Assembly (NCBI GenBank): GCA_021847015.1
Contig: JAJZVW010000025.1
Location: forward strand, 1 to 42,630
Direction of reading: 5' to 3'
DNA: 42,630 nt
From: Pseudomonadota bacterium
Lineage (GTDB): Bacteria > Pseudomonadota > Alphaproteobacteria > Rhodospirillales > Magnetospirillaceae
This document shows, in pieces, positions 16,442 through 25,716 of the stretch. A program made the translations under genes and the position numbers. Position 1 is the stretch's first letter, and every line of letters starts with the position of its first letter. The notes beneath the pieces were generated by a model that was given only the letters and a program-made list of their open reading frames with translations, was not told the DNA's origin and ran no database searches.

Positions 16442-18424
16442 ATGGCGATAGACCTCGACCGCGAGATGACCAAGGCCATCGCCCTGGCCCAGGCCGGCAA
16501 GCCGCGCCAAGCCCTGGCGGCGATGGAGAAGCTGGTGGCGCGGGCGCCGGACGCGGTGGCGGCGCGCTACAATCTGGCGCTGATGCTGCTGCAATCGGGG
16601 CGCATCGCCGAGGCGCTGCCCCATCTGGACCGCATCCTCGCCCGAGCGCCCGGCCATCCGCCCGCCTTGTTCAGCAAGGCCAAGGCGCTGCTGGCGCTCG
16701 ACCGCGCCGCCGAGTCGCTGCCGATCCTTGAGGCGCTGGCGCCCGGCGGCGATCCCGAGACCCTGCTGGCGCTCGGCAACGCCTATCGCCGCCTGGGGCG
16801 CCTCGACGAGGCCGTCGCCGTCGGCGAACGCCTGACCGAAACCGCGCCGGGCTTCCTTCCCGGCCATCTCAACCACGCCCAGATGCTGGCCGGGCGCTCG
16901 CCCGAGGCGGCCCTGCCGGCGCTGGAGCGGGCGGTGGCGCGTCACCCCCAAAGCGCCGAGCTGCGCGGGATGCTGGGCCAGTGCCTGCTGCGCCTGGACC
17001 GGCACGAGGAGGCGGCCGTGGAACTCGGCCGCGCCATCGCCCTCGACCCGGCCCTGGCGGCGCCGCGCGGGCATCGGCTGCGCGCGTGCCGCGAACTGGC
17101 CGACTGGGAGGGCGAGGACCGCCTGTTCGCCGCGCTGCGGGCCGATCTTCCGGCTTTGACCGCGCCCGCCAATCCGCAATTGGCGCTGGCCACCCAGGAC
17201 GCTATCTTCTTTCCCTTCGACGGGGAGGACATCCGCGCCATCGCCGAGGCCGAATCCCGATTCCGCGCCGAGGGCGCCAAGCCCCTGCCCCGTCCCCGTC
17301 CGGCATCGCCGCCGCCGCTGGTGGTGGGCTATCTGTCCCCCGACATCCGCGAGCACGCCACCATGCATCTGGCCGGCGACGTGTTCGCCGCCCACGACCG
17401 CTCGCGCGTGCGGGTCAACGTCTATTCGGTCGGCCCCGACGACGGCTCGGACTGGCGCGGCCGGGTGGAGCGCGGCTGCGACGCCTTCGCCGACCTCGCC
17501 GGCCTGTCCGACCGCGCCGCCGCCGAGCGCATCGCCGCCGACGGCGTCAACCTGCTGATCGACATGTCGGTCTACACCCGCTTCGCCCGGCCCGGCATCG
17601 CCGCCCGGCGGCCGGCGCCGGTCCAGGCGGCGTGGCTGGGCCTGGCCGCCACCTCGGGGGCGCCGTGGATGGATTACGCCCTGGTCGACGCGGTGCTGGT
17701 GCCGCCCGAACACCGGCACCATTTCACCGAGGCGCTGGTGTTCCTTCCGGGCTGCTATCAGCCCAATCTGGCGTGGATTCCGCCCGGCCCGCCGCCCGGT
17801 CGCGCCACGCTGGGCCTGCCCGAGGAAAGGGTGGTGTTCTGCTCCTTCAACGGCCACCGCAAGCTCGACCGTGCCTCGTTCCTGGCCTGGATGGACGTGC
17901 TGGCGGCCGTGCCGGACTCGGTGCTGTGGCAGTTGACGCCGCCGCCGGCCGCGCGCCGGCGCCTGGAGGACGCCGCAGCCGCCCACGGGATCGACCCCGC
18001 CCGGCTGGTGTGGGCGCCCAACCTGCCCCGCGCCGCCCATCTGGAGCGCATCCCCGCCGCAGACCTGTTCCTCGACGCCCTGGTCTGCGGGGCCCATACC
18101 ACCGCCGCCGATGCCCTGCGGACGGGCGTGCCGCTGGTCACCGTGGCCGGAAACCGGCTGGCGGCGCGGGTGTCGGCCTCGCTGCTGACGGCGCTGGGGC
18201 TTTCCGAACTGATCGCCGCCGACGGCGCGGCCTTCCGCGACCTCGCCGCAGCGCTGGGGCGCGACCCGGCCCGGCTGGCGGAGGTGCGCGCGAAACTGGC
18301 CGCCGCCCTGCCCGCCGCGCCCCTGTTCGATCCCCGCCGCTTCGCCCGGGGGCTGGAGGACGCCTTCGAGGCCATGTGGTCCCGCCACGCGGCCGGCCGC
18401 CGGCCTGCCGACATCCGGGTGTGA
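16442..18424 (+). CDS. TPR-containing GT41-type (O-GlcNAc transferase-like) glycosyltransferase
   Basis: The 660-residue protein has TPR repeats in about residues 5–235, then a catalytic region like SPINDLY/OGT enzymes, which move a sugar from UDP-GlcNAc or a related donor onto Ser/Thr of proteins. Seen motifs include VVGYLSPDIREHATMHL, FCSFNGHRKLDRASF, HLERIPAADLFLDAL and GAHTTAADALRTGVPLVTV, which holds the conserved HTT. The ATG at 16442 (MAIDLDREM) is preferred because the upstream in-frame ATGs lie in the REP-like element. Bacterial members often modify flagellin or surface proteins, but nothing here fixes the target. Confidence 0.85.
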   Translation: MAIDLDREMTKAIALAQAGKPRQALAAMEKLVARAPDAVAARYNLALMLLQSGRIAEALPHLDRILARAPGHPPALFSKAKALLALDRAAESLPILEALAPGGDPETLLALGNAYRRLGRLDEAVAVGERLTETAPGFLPGHLNHAQMLAGRSPEAALPALERAVARHPQSAELRGMLGQCLLRLDRHEEAAVELGRAIALDPALAAPRGHRLRACRELADWEGEDRLFAALRADLPALTAPANPQLALATQDAIFFPFDGEDIRAIAEAESRFRAEGAKPLPRPRPASPPPLVVGYLSPDIREHATMHLAGDVFAAHDRSRVRVNVYSVGPDDGSDWRGRVERGCDAFADLAGLSDRAAAERIAADGVNLLIDMSVYTRFARPGIAARRPAPVQAAWLGLAATSGAPWMDYALVDAVLVPPEHRHHFTEALVFLPGCYQPNLAWIPPGPPPGRATLGLPEERVVFCSFNGHRKLDRASFLAWMDVLAAVPDSVLWQLTPPPAARRRLEDAAAAHGIDPARLVWAPNLPRAAHLERIPAADLFLDALVCGAHTTAADALRTGVPLVTVAGNRLAARVSASLLTALGLSELIAADGAAFRDLAAALGRDPARLAEVRAKLAAALPAAPLFDPRRFARGLEDAFEAMWSRHAAGRRPADIRV

Positions 18425-18495
18425 GCTGCGCCCGCCACCCTTGCAAAAGCCGGTTCCGGCGGCATTAATGGGGAACCTTTTCGCGGGGACCAGCC

Positions 18496-19008
18496 ATGAG
18501 CACCGTCGTCATCGCCATCTTCTGCCCCGACCAGACCGGCCTGGTCGCCGCCATCACCGGGCGGCTGTTCGAGATCGGCGCCAATCTGGGGGACTCAAGC
18601 TTCTCGATGCTGGGAAGCGGCGCCGAATTCACCTCGGTGTGCGACATTCCCGACGGCATCGGCCCGGCCGAAATCCAGGCCGATCTCGCCGCGCTGCCGG
18701 AGCTGGCCAGGGCGCAGGTGTCGGTGCGCCCGTTCGAGCTGGACGCCGCCCACGGCCCCTCGGGCCGCGTCACCCACCGCATCGTGGTGAGCGGCGGCGA
18801 CCGCCCCGGCCTGATCGCCCGGCTGTCGGAGGTGTTCGGCCAGTTCCGCGCCAACATCGTGCGCATGGAGGCCCAGCGCATTCCCGAACAGGGGCTCTAC
18901 ATCACCCGCTTCGCCGTCGCGATCCCCGAGCGGGCCGAGGCGTGCCTGGCCACCGTCGCCAACACGGCCGGCGAACTCAATCTGTCCTGCCACGCCGAGC
19001 AGGCCTGA
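18496..19008 (+). CDS. Two-ACT-domain regulator, GcvR-like
   Basis: The 170-residue protein is made of two ACT domains, about residues 3–80 and 90–165. The first starts VVIAIFCPDQTGLVAAITGRL and the second IVVSGGDRPGLIARLSEVF; both have the Gly-Leu turn that binds amino acids in this fold. This is the layout of GcvR-type proteins, which modulate glycine-cleavage regulation in enterobacteria through GcvA. No GcvA homologue is in the window, so the pathway is inferred only. It follows the glycosyltransferase after 71 bp. Confidence 0.82.
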   Translation: MSTVVIAIFCPDQTGLVAAITGRLFEIGANLGDSSFSMLGSGAEFTSVCDIPDGIGPAEIQADLAALPELARAQVSVRPFELDAAHGPSGRVTHRIVVSGGDRPGLIARLSEVFGQFRANIVRMEAQRIPEQGLYITRFAVAIPERAEACLATVANTAGELNLSCHAEQA

Positions 19009-19040
19009 CCGCTCTTCCGCCCGTCGCGGGCGGGCGCCGA

Positions 19041-19092
19041 TGGATGCACAATCCGTCGTTCCGACCGAGCGCCAGCGAGCGGAGGGAACCGT
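19041..19092. repeat. Partial REP-like element between convergent genes
   Basis: A half copy of the dispersed core (CGTTCCGACCGAGCGCCAGC, then GAGGGAACCGTTTACGCG) sits between the ACT-protein gene and the histidine kinase stop codon. No direct repeats were recognised. Confidence 0.55.
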
Positions 19093-20871
19093 TTACGCGG
19101 GTCCGCCGGCCGTGTCCGGGACGGGGGGAGGCGTCGCCGCTGCCTTGCGGGCGGGCCCCTTGCACCCCGACCGCCGGTTCCGGGGCCGGCGGGACAGGGC
19201 CTCGTCGATGGCGGCGCGCAGGGTCTCGGCCTCCACCGGCTTGTGCAGCAGGCGGTGACCCAGCGCCTGGGCCTGGTGCAGCCGCTCCGGGGCGGTATCG
19301 CCGGTCAGGATGATAGCGGGCACCCGGCACTTCTGGCGCAGATGCACCCGCAGCCGCGCGATCGCCTGGCCGCCGGTGTCGCCGTTCTGCAAACGGTAAT
19401 CGGCCAGGATGAGGTCGGGCTTGCGCCCGAGTTGCGGAAGGCGGCGGATCGCGTCCTCGGCGCTCGTCGCGGCCAGCACCGTGTGCCCCCAGCTTTCCAG
19501 CAGCAGCCCCAGGCCATCGAGCACGTCGGGCTCGTCGTCGATCACCACCACCGCCGCCCCGCGGTGGGACAGAGGCAGGGGGAGTTGCGACGGCAAGGGT
19601 GCCGCGGTTTCGCCGGCCAGCGAAACCTCGACGGCGAACATCGAGCCCTTGCCTTCCCGGGACACCACCTCGATCCGGTGGCCCAGCAGGTTCGCGAGGC
19701 GCTGGACGATGGCCAGCCGCAGGCCGGCGGCGGCGCATAAAGGTTCGAATTCCGAGGCCAGACGCGCCATCACCGCTCCGACCGGGATGTTGGCCTTGTG
19801 CGGCACGACCAGCCCCGCCTCCAGCTTGGACACGTCGAGCAGGCTGTCCAGCAGGCCTTCCAAAGCCATCACCGAATCGCGGATGCGCGCCACCAGGGCC
19901 GCGTGCTTCTCGTCCATCTCGCGGCCGGAAAGAACCGTCACGAACATGCCCAGCGCCTGCATGGGCTGGCGCAGATCGTGGCTGGCGGCGGCGAGGAAGC
20001 GGGTCTTGGCGACGTTGGCGGCCTCGGCGGCCTCCTTGGCGTTGAACAGCTCCTCCTCGAAAATCTGCTGGCCGGTATGGTCGTGCATGAAGGCGAAGAA
20101 GAACTTCACCATGCCGCTGGTGTCGCGCACCGCCCCGGCCCGCTGCCACAGCGGAAAGGCCCGGCCGCGGACATCCCGGGCCTTCAGCACCCCTTCCCAG
20201 GAATGGCCGAGCCGCAAGGTCGGCGCGATCACCTTTTGCAGGGCCACCCGGCTTTCGAGCGGCAGGAAATCCCGGCCGTCGCGGCCCACCACACTCTCGC
20301 CCGCCTCCCCGAACAGCCGCTGGCAGGCGCAATTGGCATAGAGCACGCGGCCGGTGGGCGACAGGATGGCGACTCCCTCGTGCGAGGCGTCCATGACGGC
20401 GCGGAACAGGGACAGATCCTCTTCCGCCCGTTTGCGGTCGTCGATGTCCTCGATCATTACGACGGCGAAACGGCCATCGCCTTCCCCCGGGACCAGCGAC
20501 ACCGTCACCCGCCCCCAGAACCAGGTGCCGTCCTTATGGCGATAGCGGTTTTCCCGGCAGTAGCTGTCGATCTCGCGGTTGACGAGGCGGCGCGCCTGTT
20601 CGGATTCGGCGACGAAATCCTCGGGATGGATCAGTTCGGGGAAGGTGACGGCCGCGAACTCCTCCACACTGCGGCCGAACATGTCCATCAATGCCGGATT
20701 GACCTCGGCGATGCGTCCCCCCGGACGCACCACGGCGATGCCCAGAGCGGCATGGTCGAACAAGGCTCTGAACCGGCCTTCGGTGACCCTATAGTCCCGA
20801 CGCGAAACGGCGCCGCCGGACCGGAATTCGCCGATGGAGGCGGCTCCCTCCTTGGCTAGGAATGACTGCAC
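19093..20871 (-). CDS. PAS/PAS hybrid histidine kinase lacking its ATPase core
   Basis: The 592-residue protein has two PAS domains (about residues 25–150 and 155–280) and a HisKA domain whose H-box AAASHDLRQPMQALGMF carries the phospho-accepting His298. It ends with a receiver domain (about 438–555), with the phosphorylatable Asp in DLILADYRLQ and ILTGD…HKP. The ATP-binding domain between them is nearly absent: after FEPLCAAAGLRL the chain jumps at about residue 385 to AIVQRLANLLGH, the end of a normal HATPase. The N, G1, F and G2 boxes are missing while the frame stays open. GTG at 20871 with AGGGGGG upstream is the likely start. It is divergent from a Crp/Fnr gene. Confidence 0.85.
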   Translation of the reverse strand: MQSFLAKEGAASIGEFRSGGAVSRRDYRVTEGRFRALFDHAALGIAVVRPGGRIAEVNPALMDMFGRSVEEFAAVTFPELIHPEDFVAESEQARRLVNREIDSYCRENRYRHKDGTWFWGRVTVSLVPGEGDGRFAVVMIEDIDDRKRAEEDLSLFRAVMDASHEGVAILSPTGRVLYANCACQRLFGEAGESVVGRDGRDFLPLESRVALQKVIAPTLRLGHSWEGVLKARDVRGRAFPLWQRAGAVRDTSGMVKFFFAFMHDHTGQQIFEEELFNAKEAAEAANVAKTRFLAAASHDLRQPMQALGMFVTVLSGREMDEKHAALVARIRDSVMALEGLLDSLLDVSKLEAGLVVPHKANIPVGAVMARLASEFEPLCAAAGLRLAIVQRLANLLGHRIEVVSREGKGSMFAVEVSLAGETAAPLPSQLPLPLSHRGAAVVVIDDEPDVLDGLGLLLESWGHTVLAATSAEDAIRRLPQLGRKPDLILADYRLQNGDTGGQAIARLRVHLRQKCRVPAIILTGDTAPERLHQAQALGHRLLHKPVEAETLRAAIDEALSRRPRNRRSGCKGPARKAAATPPPVPDTAGGPA

Positions 20872-21036
20872 GCATACCCCCCCTGCAAAGTGCCCACACG
20901 ACGCTACGGGGGGAGCGTTCCGGTCGCAATATGGCCCATGCCGTATGCAATTGGACGGGGGGACCGATGCCGAGGCCGGTCCCCACCCCGCGCGATCTCC
21001 GGCCAACTCTGGCGCGGCGGCGGAGCTTCCGGCACA

Positions 21037-21702
21037 ATGCCGAGGATGATCGCAAGCCTGACCGACGCCTTCACCGATTTGGCCGCGCTGGACGCGGACG
21101 CCCTGCGCGTCCTGGACGCGTCCGCCCGCCCGGTGGTCATTCCGGCCGGGACCGTGGTCTTCACGGAAGGCGGCGCGTGCAGCGTCTACATGCTGGTGAC
21201 GGATGGCTCGGTCCGGGTGCAGAAGGTTTCCGACGGCGGCCGGGAAATCGTCCTATACCGTGTCGAGCGCGGCCAATCCTGCGTGCTGACCACCAATTGC
21301 CTGCTGGCCGGGGAGAACTACTCGGCCGAAGGCGTCGCCGAGACCGAGGTGCGGGCGCTGACCATCCCCGCCGCCACCTTCCGCGTGCTGCTGGCGCGCT
21401 CGGAAGTGTTCCGGGATTTCGTCTTCGCGACCTACGCGGCGCGCATTTCCGACCTTCTCATGCTGATCGAGGAGGTCGCCTTCGGACGCATCGACGTGCG
21501 CCTGGCGGGATGGTTGGCGCAGCGCCAAACGCCTGAGGGAATCCGCACCACCCATCAGGAGATCGCCACCGAACTGGGCACCGCCCGCGAGGTGGTCAGC
21601 CGCCAGCTCAAGGAATTCGAGCGGCGCGGCTGGGTCGCCCTGTATCGGGGCCGCGTCGAGGTGCGCGACGCTTCCGCCCTCGCGCGGCTGACTGTGACCT
21701 AG
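21037..21702 (+). CDS. Crp/Fnr family transcriptional regulator
   Basis: The 221-residue protein has an N-terminal cyclic-nucleotide-type sensor fold (about residues 15–130) and a C-terminal winged helix. The recognition region is THQEIATELGTAREVVSRQL. It lacks the N-terminal Cys cluster of FNR, but the sensor holds three Cys: GACSVYM and the pair in SCVLTTNCLL. That pair may sense redox or reactive sulphur, which is inference. ATGs at 21037 and 21046 are both possible. It is followed after 64 bp by a DUF2892 protein gene, a likely target, and is divergent from the truncated kinase (165-bp gap). Confidence 0.88.
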   Translation: MPRMIASLTDAFTDLAALDADALRVLDASARPVVIPAGTVVFTEGGACSVYMLVTDGSVRVQKVSDGGREIVLYRVERGQSCVLTTNCLLAGENYSAEGVAETEVRALTIPAATFRVLLARSEVFRDFVFATYAARISDLLMLIEEVAFGRIDVRLAGWLAQRQTPEGIRTTHQEIATELGTAREVVSRQLKEFERRGWVALYRGRVEVRDASALARLTVT

Positions 21703-21766
21703 TCACCGACGCCCCCGCCAAACCGGAGTAGTGTTTTTTCGTTCTATTCTCCGGGAGGCATCCACA

Positions 21767-21955
21767 ATGAGCAAAAACGTTGGCGGCGTAGACCGCATCG
21801 GCCGCATCGCCGTCGGCCTCGTCCTGATCGCCCTGGCGGCGACCCACACCGTCGGCATCTGGGGCTGGATCGGCGTGGTGCCGGTAATCACCGGCGCTCT
21901 GGGCTGGTGCCCCGCCTATCTGCCGTTCGGCATCAAGACCTGCCGCAGCGCCTGA
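21767..21955 (+). CDS. DUF2892 (YgaP-TM-like) small membrane protein
   Basis: The 62-residue protein has a start of the type MSKNVGGVDRIGR and two short hydrophobic segments (about residues 16–33 and 36–50). It ends with GWCPAYLPFGIKTC, the Cys-containing motif of the DUF2892 family. In some bacteria this domain is fused to rhodanese in YgaP and is linked to sulphur or redox handling; a role here is inferred. GGGAGG at 21753–21758 supports the ATG at 21767. It directly follows the Crp/Fnr gene. Confidence 0.85.
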   Translation: MSKNVGGVDRIGRIAVGLVLIALAATHTVGIWGWIGVVPVITGALGWCPAYLPFGIKTCRSA

Positions 21956-21960
21956 CGGAC

Positions 21961-22355
21961 CGCGGAGGTTCGGCTTCGCTCGGAACGACAGCCTCGGTCT
22001 GTCGTTCCGACGGAGCGCCAGCGACGAGGAACCTTTCACCCGAGGTGCCCGAAAGGTCCCTCGGCTGCGCTCGGGACGACAGCCTCGGTCTGTCGTTCCG
22101 ACGGAGCGCCAGCGGCGAGGAACCTTTCACCCGAGGTGCCCGAAAGGTCCCTCGGCTGCGCTCGGGACGACAGCCTCGGTCTGTCGTTCCGACGGAGCGC
22201 CAGCGGCGAGGAACCTTTCACCCGAGGTGCCCGAAAGGTCCCTCGGCTGCGCTCGGGACGACAGCCTCGGTCTGTCGTTCCGACGGAGCGCCAGCGACGA
22301 GGAACCTTTCACCCGAGGTGCCCGAATGGTCCCTCGGCTGCGCTCGGGACGACAG
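21961..22355. repeat. Four 91-bp tandem copies of the REP-like element
   Basis: Units start at 21991, 22082, 22173 and 22264, exactly 91 bp apart, and end at 22354. A decayed partial unit precedes them (21961–21990). The units are almost identical: units 1 and 4 read GCGACGAGG where units 2 and 3 read GCGGCGAGG, and unit 4 has CCCGAATGG for CCCGAAAGG. Each unit is itself an imperfect palindrome (CGTTCCGACGG to CTCGGGACG). The array lies between the convergent DUF2892 and putA genes. It has no spacers, so it is not a CRISPR array. Confidence 0.95.
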
Positions 22356-22375
22356 AAAGGGAACCCCATGATCTT

Positions 22376-25300
22376 TCATCCCTCCCCGTCCTGCATCGCC
22401 AGCAGGGCGGGATTGCCCCCCGAGGCGGCCAGGTTCACCGTCACGGTCCTTTCGGTAACGAAACGGTAAAGGTAATGGGGTCCGCCCGCCTTGGGGCCGG
22501 TGCCGGACAATCCTTCGCCGCCGAAGGGCTGGGAGCCGACCACGGCGCCGATCATGCTGCGGTTGACGTAGATGTTGCCCACCGGCAGCCGGCGGCGGAT
22601 GCGGTCCACGAACGAATCGATGCGGCTGTGAATGCCGAGCGTCAGCCCGTAGCCGGTGGCGGCGATGGCATCGAGCACCGCGTCGAGCCCCCCCGCCTCA
22701 TAACGCACCACATGAAGAACGGGGCCGAACACCTCGTTTTGGATCACCTCCGGCCGATCCAGCGCGAACGCGCGCGGGGCGAAGAAGGTGCCGAACCGGG
22801 TGGATTCCGGCAGCGGGCATTCGAACAGCGGGTAGGCGCTTCCCGCCAGCCGCCGGCAATGGGCCTCCAGGGCGTCCACCGCCGCGCGGTCGATGGCGGG
22901 CCCGACGTCGGTCGACAGCAAGCCGGGATCGCCGATGCGAAGCGCCATCGCCGCGCCGGCCAGCATGGCGACGACGCGGTCGTAGACATCCGCTTGCAGG
23001 AACAGCATCCGCAAGGCCGAACAGCGCTGCCCGGCGCTCTGAAAGGCCGAGACCATCACATCGTTCACCACCTGCTCCGGCAGGGCCGAGGAATCGACGA
23101 TCATGGCGTTGATGCCGCCGGTTTCGGCGATCAGCGGCACGATGGGGCCGTCCTTGGCCGCCAGGACGCGCTGGATGGCCCGCGCGGTCTCGGTCGAGCC
23201 GGTGAACGCCACCCCGGCGATCCCCGGTTCGGCCACCAGGGCGGCTCCGACCGATCCGTCGCCGGGCAGCAGGTGCAGTACGTCCACCGGCACACCGGCC
23301 TCGTGCAGCAGGCGGATTGCGCGGGCGGCGATCAGGGGAGTCTGCTCGGCCGGCTTGGCCACCACCGCGTTGCCGGCGGCCAGGGCCGCCGCCACCTGGC
23401 CGGTGAAGATGGCCAAGGGGAAGTTCCAGGGCGATATGCAGGCGAACACACCCCGCCCGTGCAGCCCAAGCGTATTGCTTTCGCCCGTGACCCCGGGCAA
23501 GGGCAGCGGCACCGCCAGCTTGGCCCGCGCCTCGGCCGCGTAATAGCGCAGGGAATCCACCGCCTCACGCACCTCGGCGACGGCGTCGGGCACCGTCTTG
23601 CCGCCCTCGCGGATGGCCAGCAGGATCAGCTCGCCGGCGGCGCCCTCGTAAAGGTTGGCGGCGCAGTCCAGAATCGCCGCACGGGATTCCGCGCCCAGGC
23701 AATCCCAGTCGCGGGCGGCGGCGCGCGCGTGGCGCACGGCATGGGCGGCGTCCTCGGCGGTGGCCTGGATCGCCCGCCCCACCACCCGCCGATGATCCGA
23801 CGGATCGCGGATGTCAAGGACGTTCCCCGTCAGGATCTCGTTGCCGGCCACCACCGGCAGGGCGGCGTAGTCGCGCCCTTCGGCCGCCTCCACCATCGCC
23901 TTCAGCTCCGCCAGGGCGAGCGGATCCGCCAGATCCCAGCCGCGCGAATTGCGCCGTGCCGGGGCGTAGAGGTCGGGCGGCAGCGGAATATTGGGATTGG
24001 CCGCGGCATGGACCGACGCCAGCCGGGCCACGGGGTCGGCGACCACGCGGGCCACCGGCACGGCCTCGTCGGCGAGGCGGTTGACGAACGAGGTGTTGGC
24101 GCCGTTCTCCAGCAGGCGCCGCACCAGATAGGGCAGCAGATCCTCGTGACCGCCGACCGGAGCGTAGGTGCGGCAGGGCCGGTCCGGCCCCGCCACCTGG
24201 GCGTACAGGGCCTCGCCCATGCCGTGGAGGCGCTGGAACTCCCAATCCTCGCGGCCGCCGGCCATCTCCAGCATGGCGGCGACGGTGTGGGCGTTGTGGG
24301 TGGCGAACTGGGGATAGACCGAACCGCCCGCCTCCAGCAGCTTGCGGGCACAGGCCAGGTACGAGACGTCGGTGGCCATCTTGCGGGTGAACACCGGATA
24401 GCCGGCCAGCCCCCGCTCCTGGGCGCGCTTGATCTCGGTGTCCCAATAGGCGCCCTTGACCAGACGCACCATCATCCGCGCCTTGCGGTCCCGCGCCAGG
24501 GAGACCAGCCAGTCGATCAGCGGCCATGCCCGCTTCTGGTAGGCCTGAACCGCCATCCCGAACCCTTCCCAACCGGCCAGCGCGGGATCGGCGAACACGC
24601 TCTCGACCACGTCGAGCGACGGTTCCAAGCGCTCGGCCTCCTCGGCATCGACCGTCAGGCCGATGTCGGCGGCGCACGCCATGCGGCACAGCTCCAGCAG
24701 GCGCGGCGCCAGCTCCGCCAGCACGCGGTCGCGCTGGGCGTACTCGAAACGGGGATGGAGCGCCGAGAGCTTGACCGAAATCCCCGGCCCTGCCACCGGC
24801 CCGCGTCCGGCCGATTCGGCGCCGATGGCGGCGATGGCGTCCGCATAGGCCTCGAAATAGCGTTCCGCGTCGCTCGCGGTGCGCGCGGCCTCGCCCAGCA
24901 TGTCGAAGGAATGGCGGAAGCCGCGCTTTTCCGCTTCGCGCGAGCGGGCCAGGGCCTCGGCGATGGTGCGGCCCATCACGAATTGGCGGCTCAGGATGCG
25001 CATCGCCTGGGACAGGGCCTCGCGCACCATGGGCTCGCCGGCCTTGGCCACCAGGCGGCGGATGGCGCCGGCGAGACCGCTTTCGGTGACGCCCCGGTTC
25101 AGCCGCATGAGCCTGCCGGTCAGCATCAGCGCCCAGGTCGAGGCGTTGACGAAGGCGCTGTCGCTGTGGCCGAGATGGGCGCCCCAATCGGCCGAACCGA
25201 TCTTGTCGCGGATCAGCCGCTGGGCGGTGTCGGCATCGGGAATGCGCAGCAGGGCCTCGGCCAGGCACATCAGCACCACCCCCTCCTGGGTGGACAGGCG

Positions 25301-25516
25301 GTATTCGGACAGGAAGCCGTCGATGTCGCCCAGCCCGGCGCGGTTCCGCACGCCCTCGACCAGTTCCGCCGCCCGCGCCTGGATACGGTCGTGGGAATCC
25401 CCCGGCAGCCGCGCCGCCGCCACCAACACCCGGTCGCATTGGGCCTCGCCGGCCAGGGCGGCGTCGCGGATGCGCCGGCGCAACGGCGTGTCTTGGGCAA
25501 GCTCGGAGAGGATCAT
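22376..25516 (-). CDS. putA: Bifunctional proline dehydrogenase / L-glutamate-gamma-semialdehyde dehydrogenase
   Basis: PutA oxidises proline to glutamate in two steps, passing the first electrons to the quinone pool. The 1046-residue protein has the FAD-binding proline dehydrogenase barrel first (MMVRLVKGAYWDTEIK, then QFATHNAHTVA) and the aldehyde dehydrogenase second (CISPWNFPLAIFTGQ, AFTGSTETARAIQ, IAETGGINAMIV, and the catalytic Cys in SAGQRCSALR). There is no N-terminal ribbon-helix-helix, so it is not an autorepressor like E. coli PutA. The ATG at 25516 has GGAGGG eight bases upstream; a GTG at 25522 is too close to that site. The 200 bp upstream hold no gene. Confidence 0.97.
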   Translation of the reverse strand: MILSELAQDTPLRRRIRDAALAGEAQCDRVLVAAARLPGDSHDRIQARAAELVEGVRNRAGLGDIDGFLSEYRLSTQEGVVLMCLAEALLRIPDADTAQRLIRDKIGSADWGAHLGHSDSAFVNASTWALMLTGRLMRLNRGVTESGLAGAIRRLVAKAGEPMVREALSQAMRILSRQFVMGRTIAEALARSREAEKRGFRHSFDMLGEAARTASDAERYFEAYADAIAAIGAESAGRGPVAGPGISVKLSALHPRFEYAQRDRVLAELAPRLLELCRMACAADIGLTVDAEEAERLEPSLDVVESVFADPALAGWEGFGMAVQAYQKRAWPLIDWLVSLARDRKARMMVRLVKGAYWDTEIKRAQERGLAGYPVFTRKMATDVSYLACARKLLEAGGSVYPQFATHNAHTVAAMLEMAGGREDWEFQRLHGMGEALYAQVAGPDRPCRTYAPVGGHEDLLPYLVRRLLENGANTSFVNRLADEAVPVARVVADPVARLASVHAAANPNIPLPPDLYAPARRNSRGWDLADPLALAELKAMVEAAEGRDYAALPVVAGNEILTGNVLDIRDPSDHRRVVGRAIQATAEDAAHAVRHARAAARDWDCLGAESRAAILDCAANLYEGAAGELILLAIREGGKTVPDAVAEVREAVDSLRYYAAEARAKLAVPLPLPGVTGESNTLGLHGRGVFACISPWNFPLAIFTGQVAAALAAGNAVVAKPAEQTPLIAARAIRLLHEAGVPVDVLHLLPGDGSVGAALVAEPGIAGVAFTGSTETARAIQRVLAAKDGPIVPLIAETGGINAMIVDSSALPEQVVNDVMVSAFQSAGQRCSALRMLFLQADVYDRVVAMLAGAAMALRIGDPGLLSTDVGPAIDRAAVDALEAHCRRLAGSAYPLFECPLPESTRFGTFFAPRAFALDRPEVIQNEVFGPVLHVVRYEAGGLDAVLDAIAATGYGLTLGIHSRIDSFVDRIRRRLPVGNIYVNRSMIGAVVGSQPFGGEGLSGTGPKAGGPHYLYRFVTERTVTVNLAASGGNPALLAMQDGEG

Positions 25517-25716
25517 GGGCACGGCCCTCCTCCATCAGAGATGCGACGGCGCCGCGAACGTGCAAGATGGAGCGAAGGCGGAGGGGATAGGGATGGCCTC
25601 GGGCTCAGGGGCGCAACGATGCGCCACCCCCGTACCGCGACTCCTACCTTCCTCTTCCCCTTTGCCGCAGCCGTGGCAAGATGGGGGCCGGTCATGCACC
25701 GCAAGGGGGGAGAGCG

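Noticed and set aside
16151-18388. Long minus-strand frame of 745 codons
   Set aside because: It is antisense to the TPR/GT41 gene, with low-complexity composition typical of a shadow.
20872-21006. Longer N-terminus of the hybrid histidine kinase
   Set aside because: It would run through the control region shared with the Crp/Fnr gene, has no domain character, and the GTG at 20871 has a good ribosome site.
21991-22354. Regular 91-bp repeats that could be taken for a CRISPR array
   Set aside because: The units are contiguous with no unique spacers, and each is a palindrome that also occurs singly across the window.
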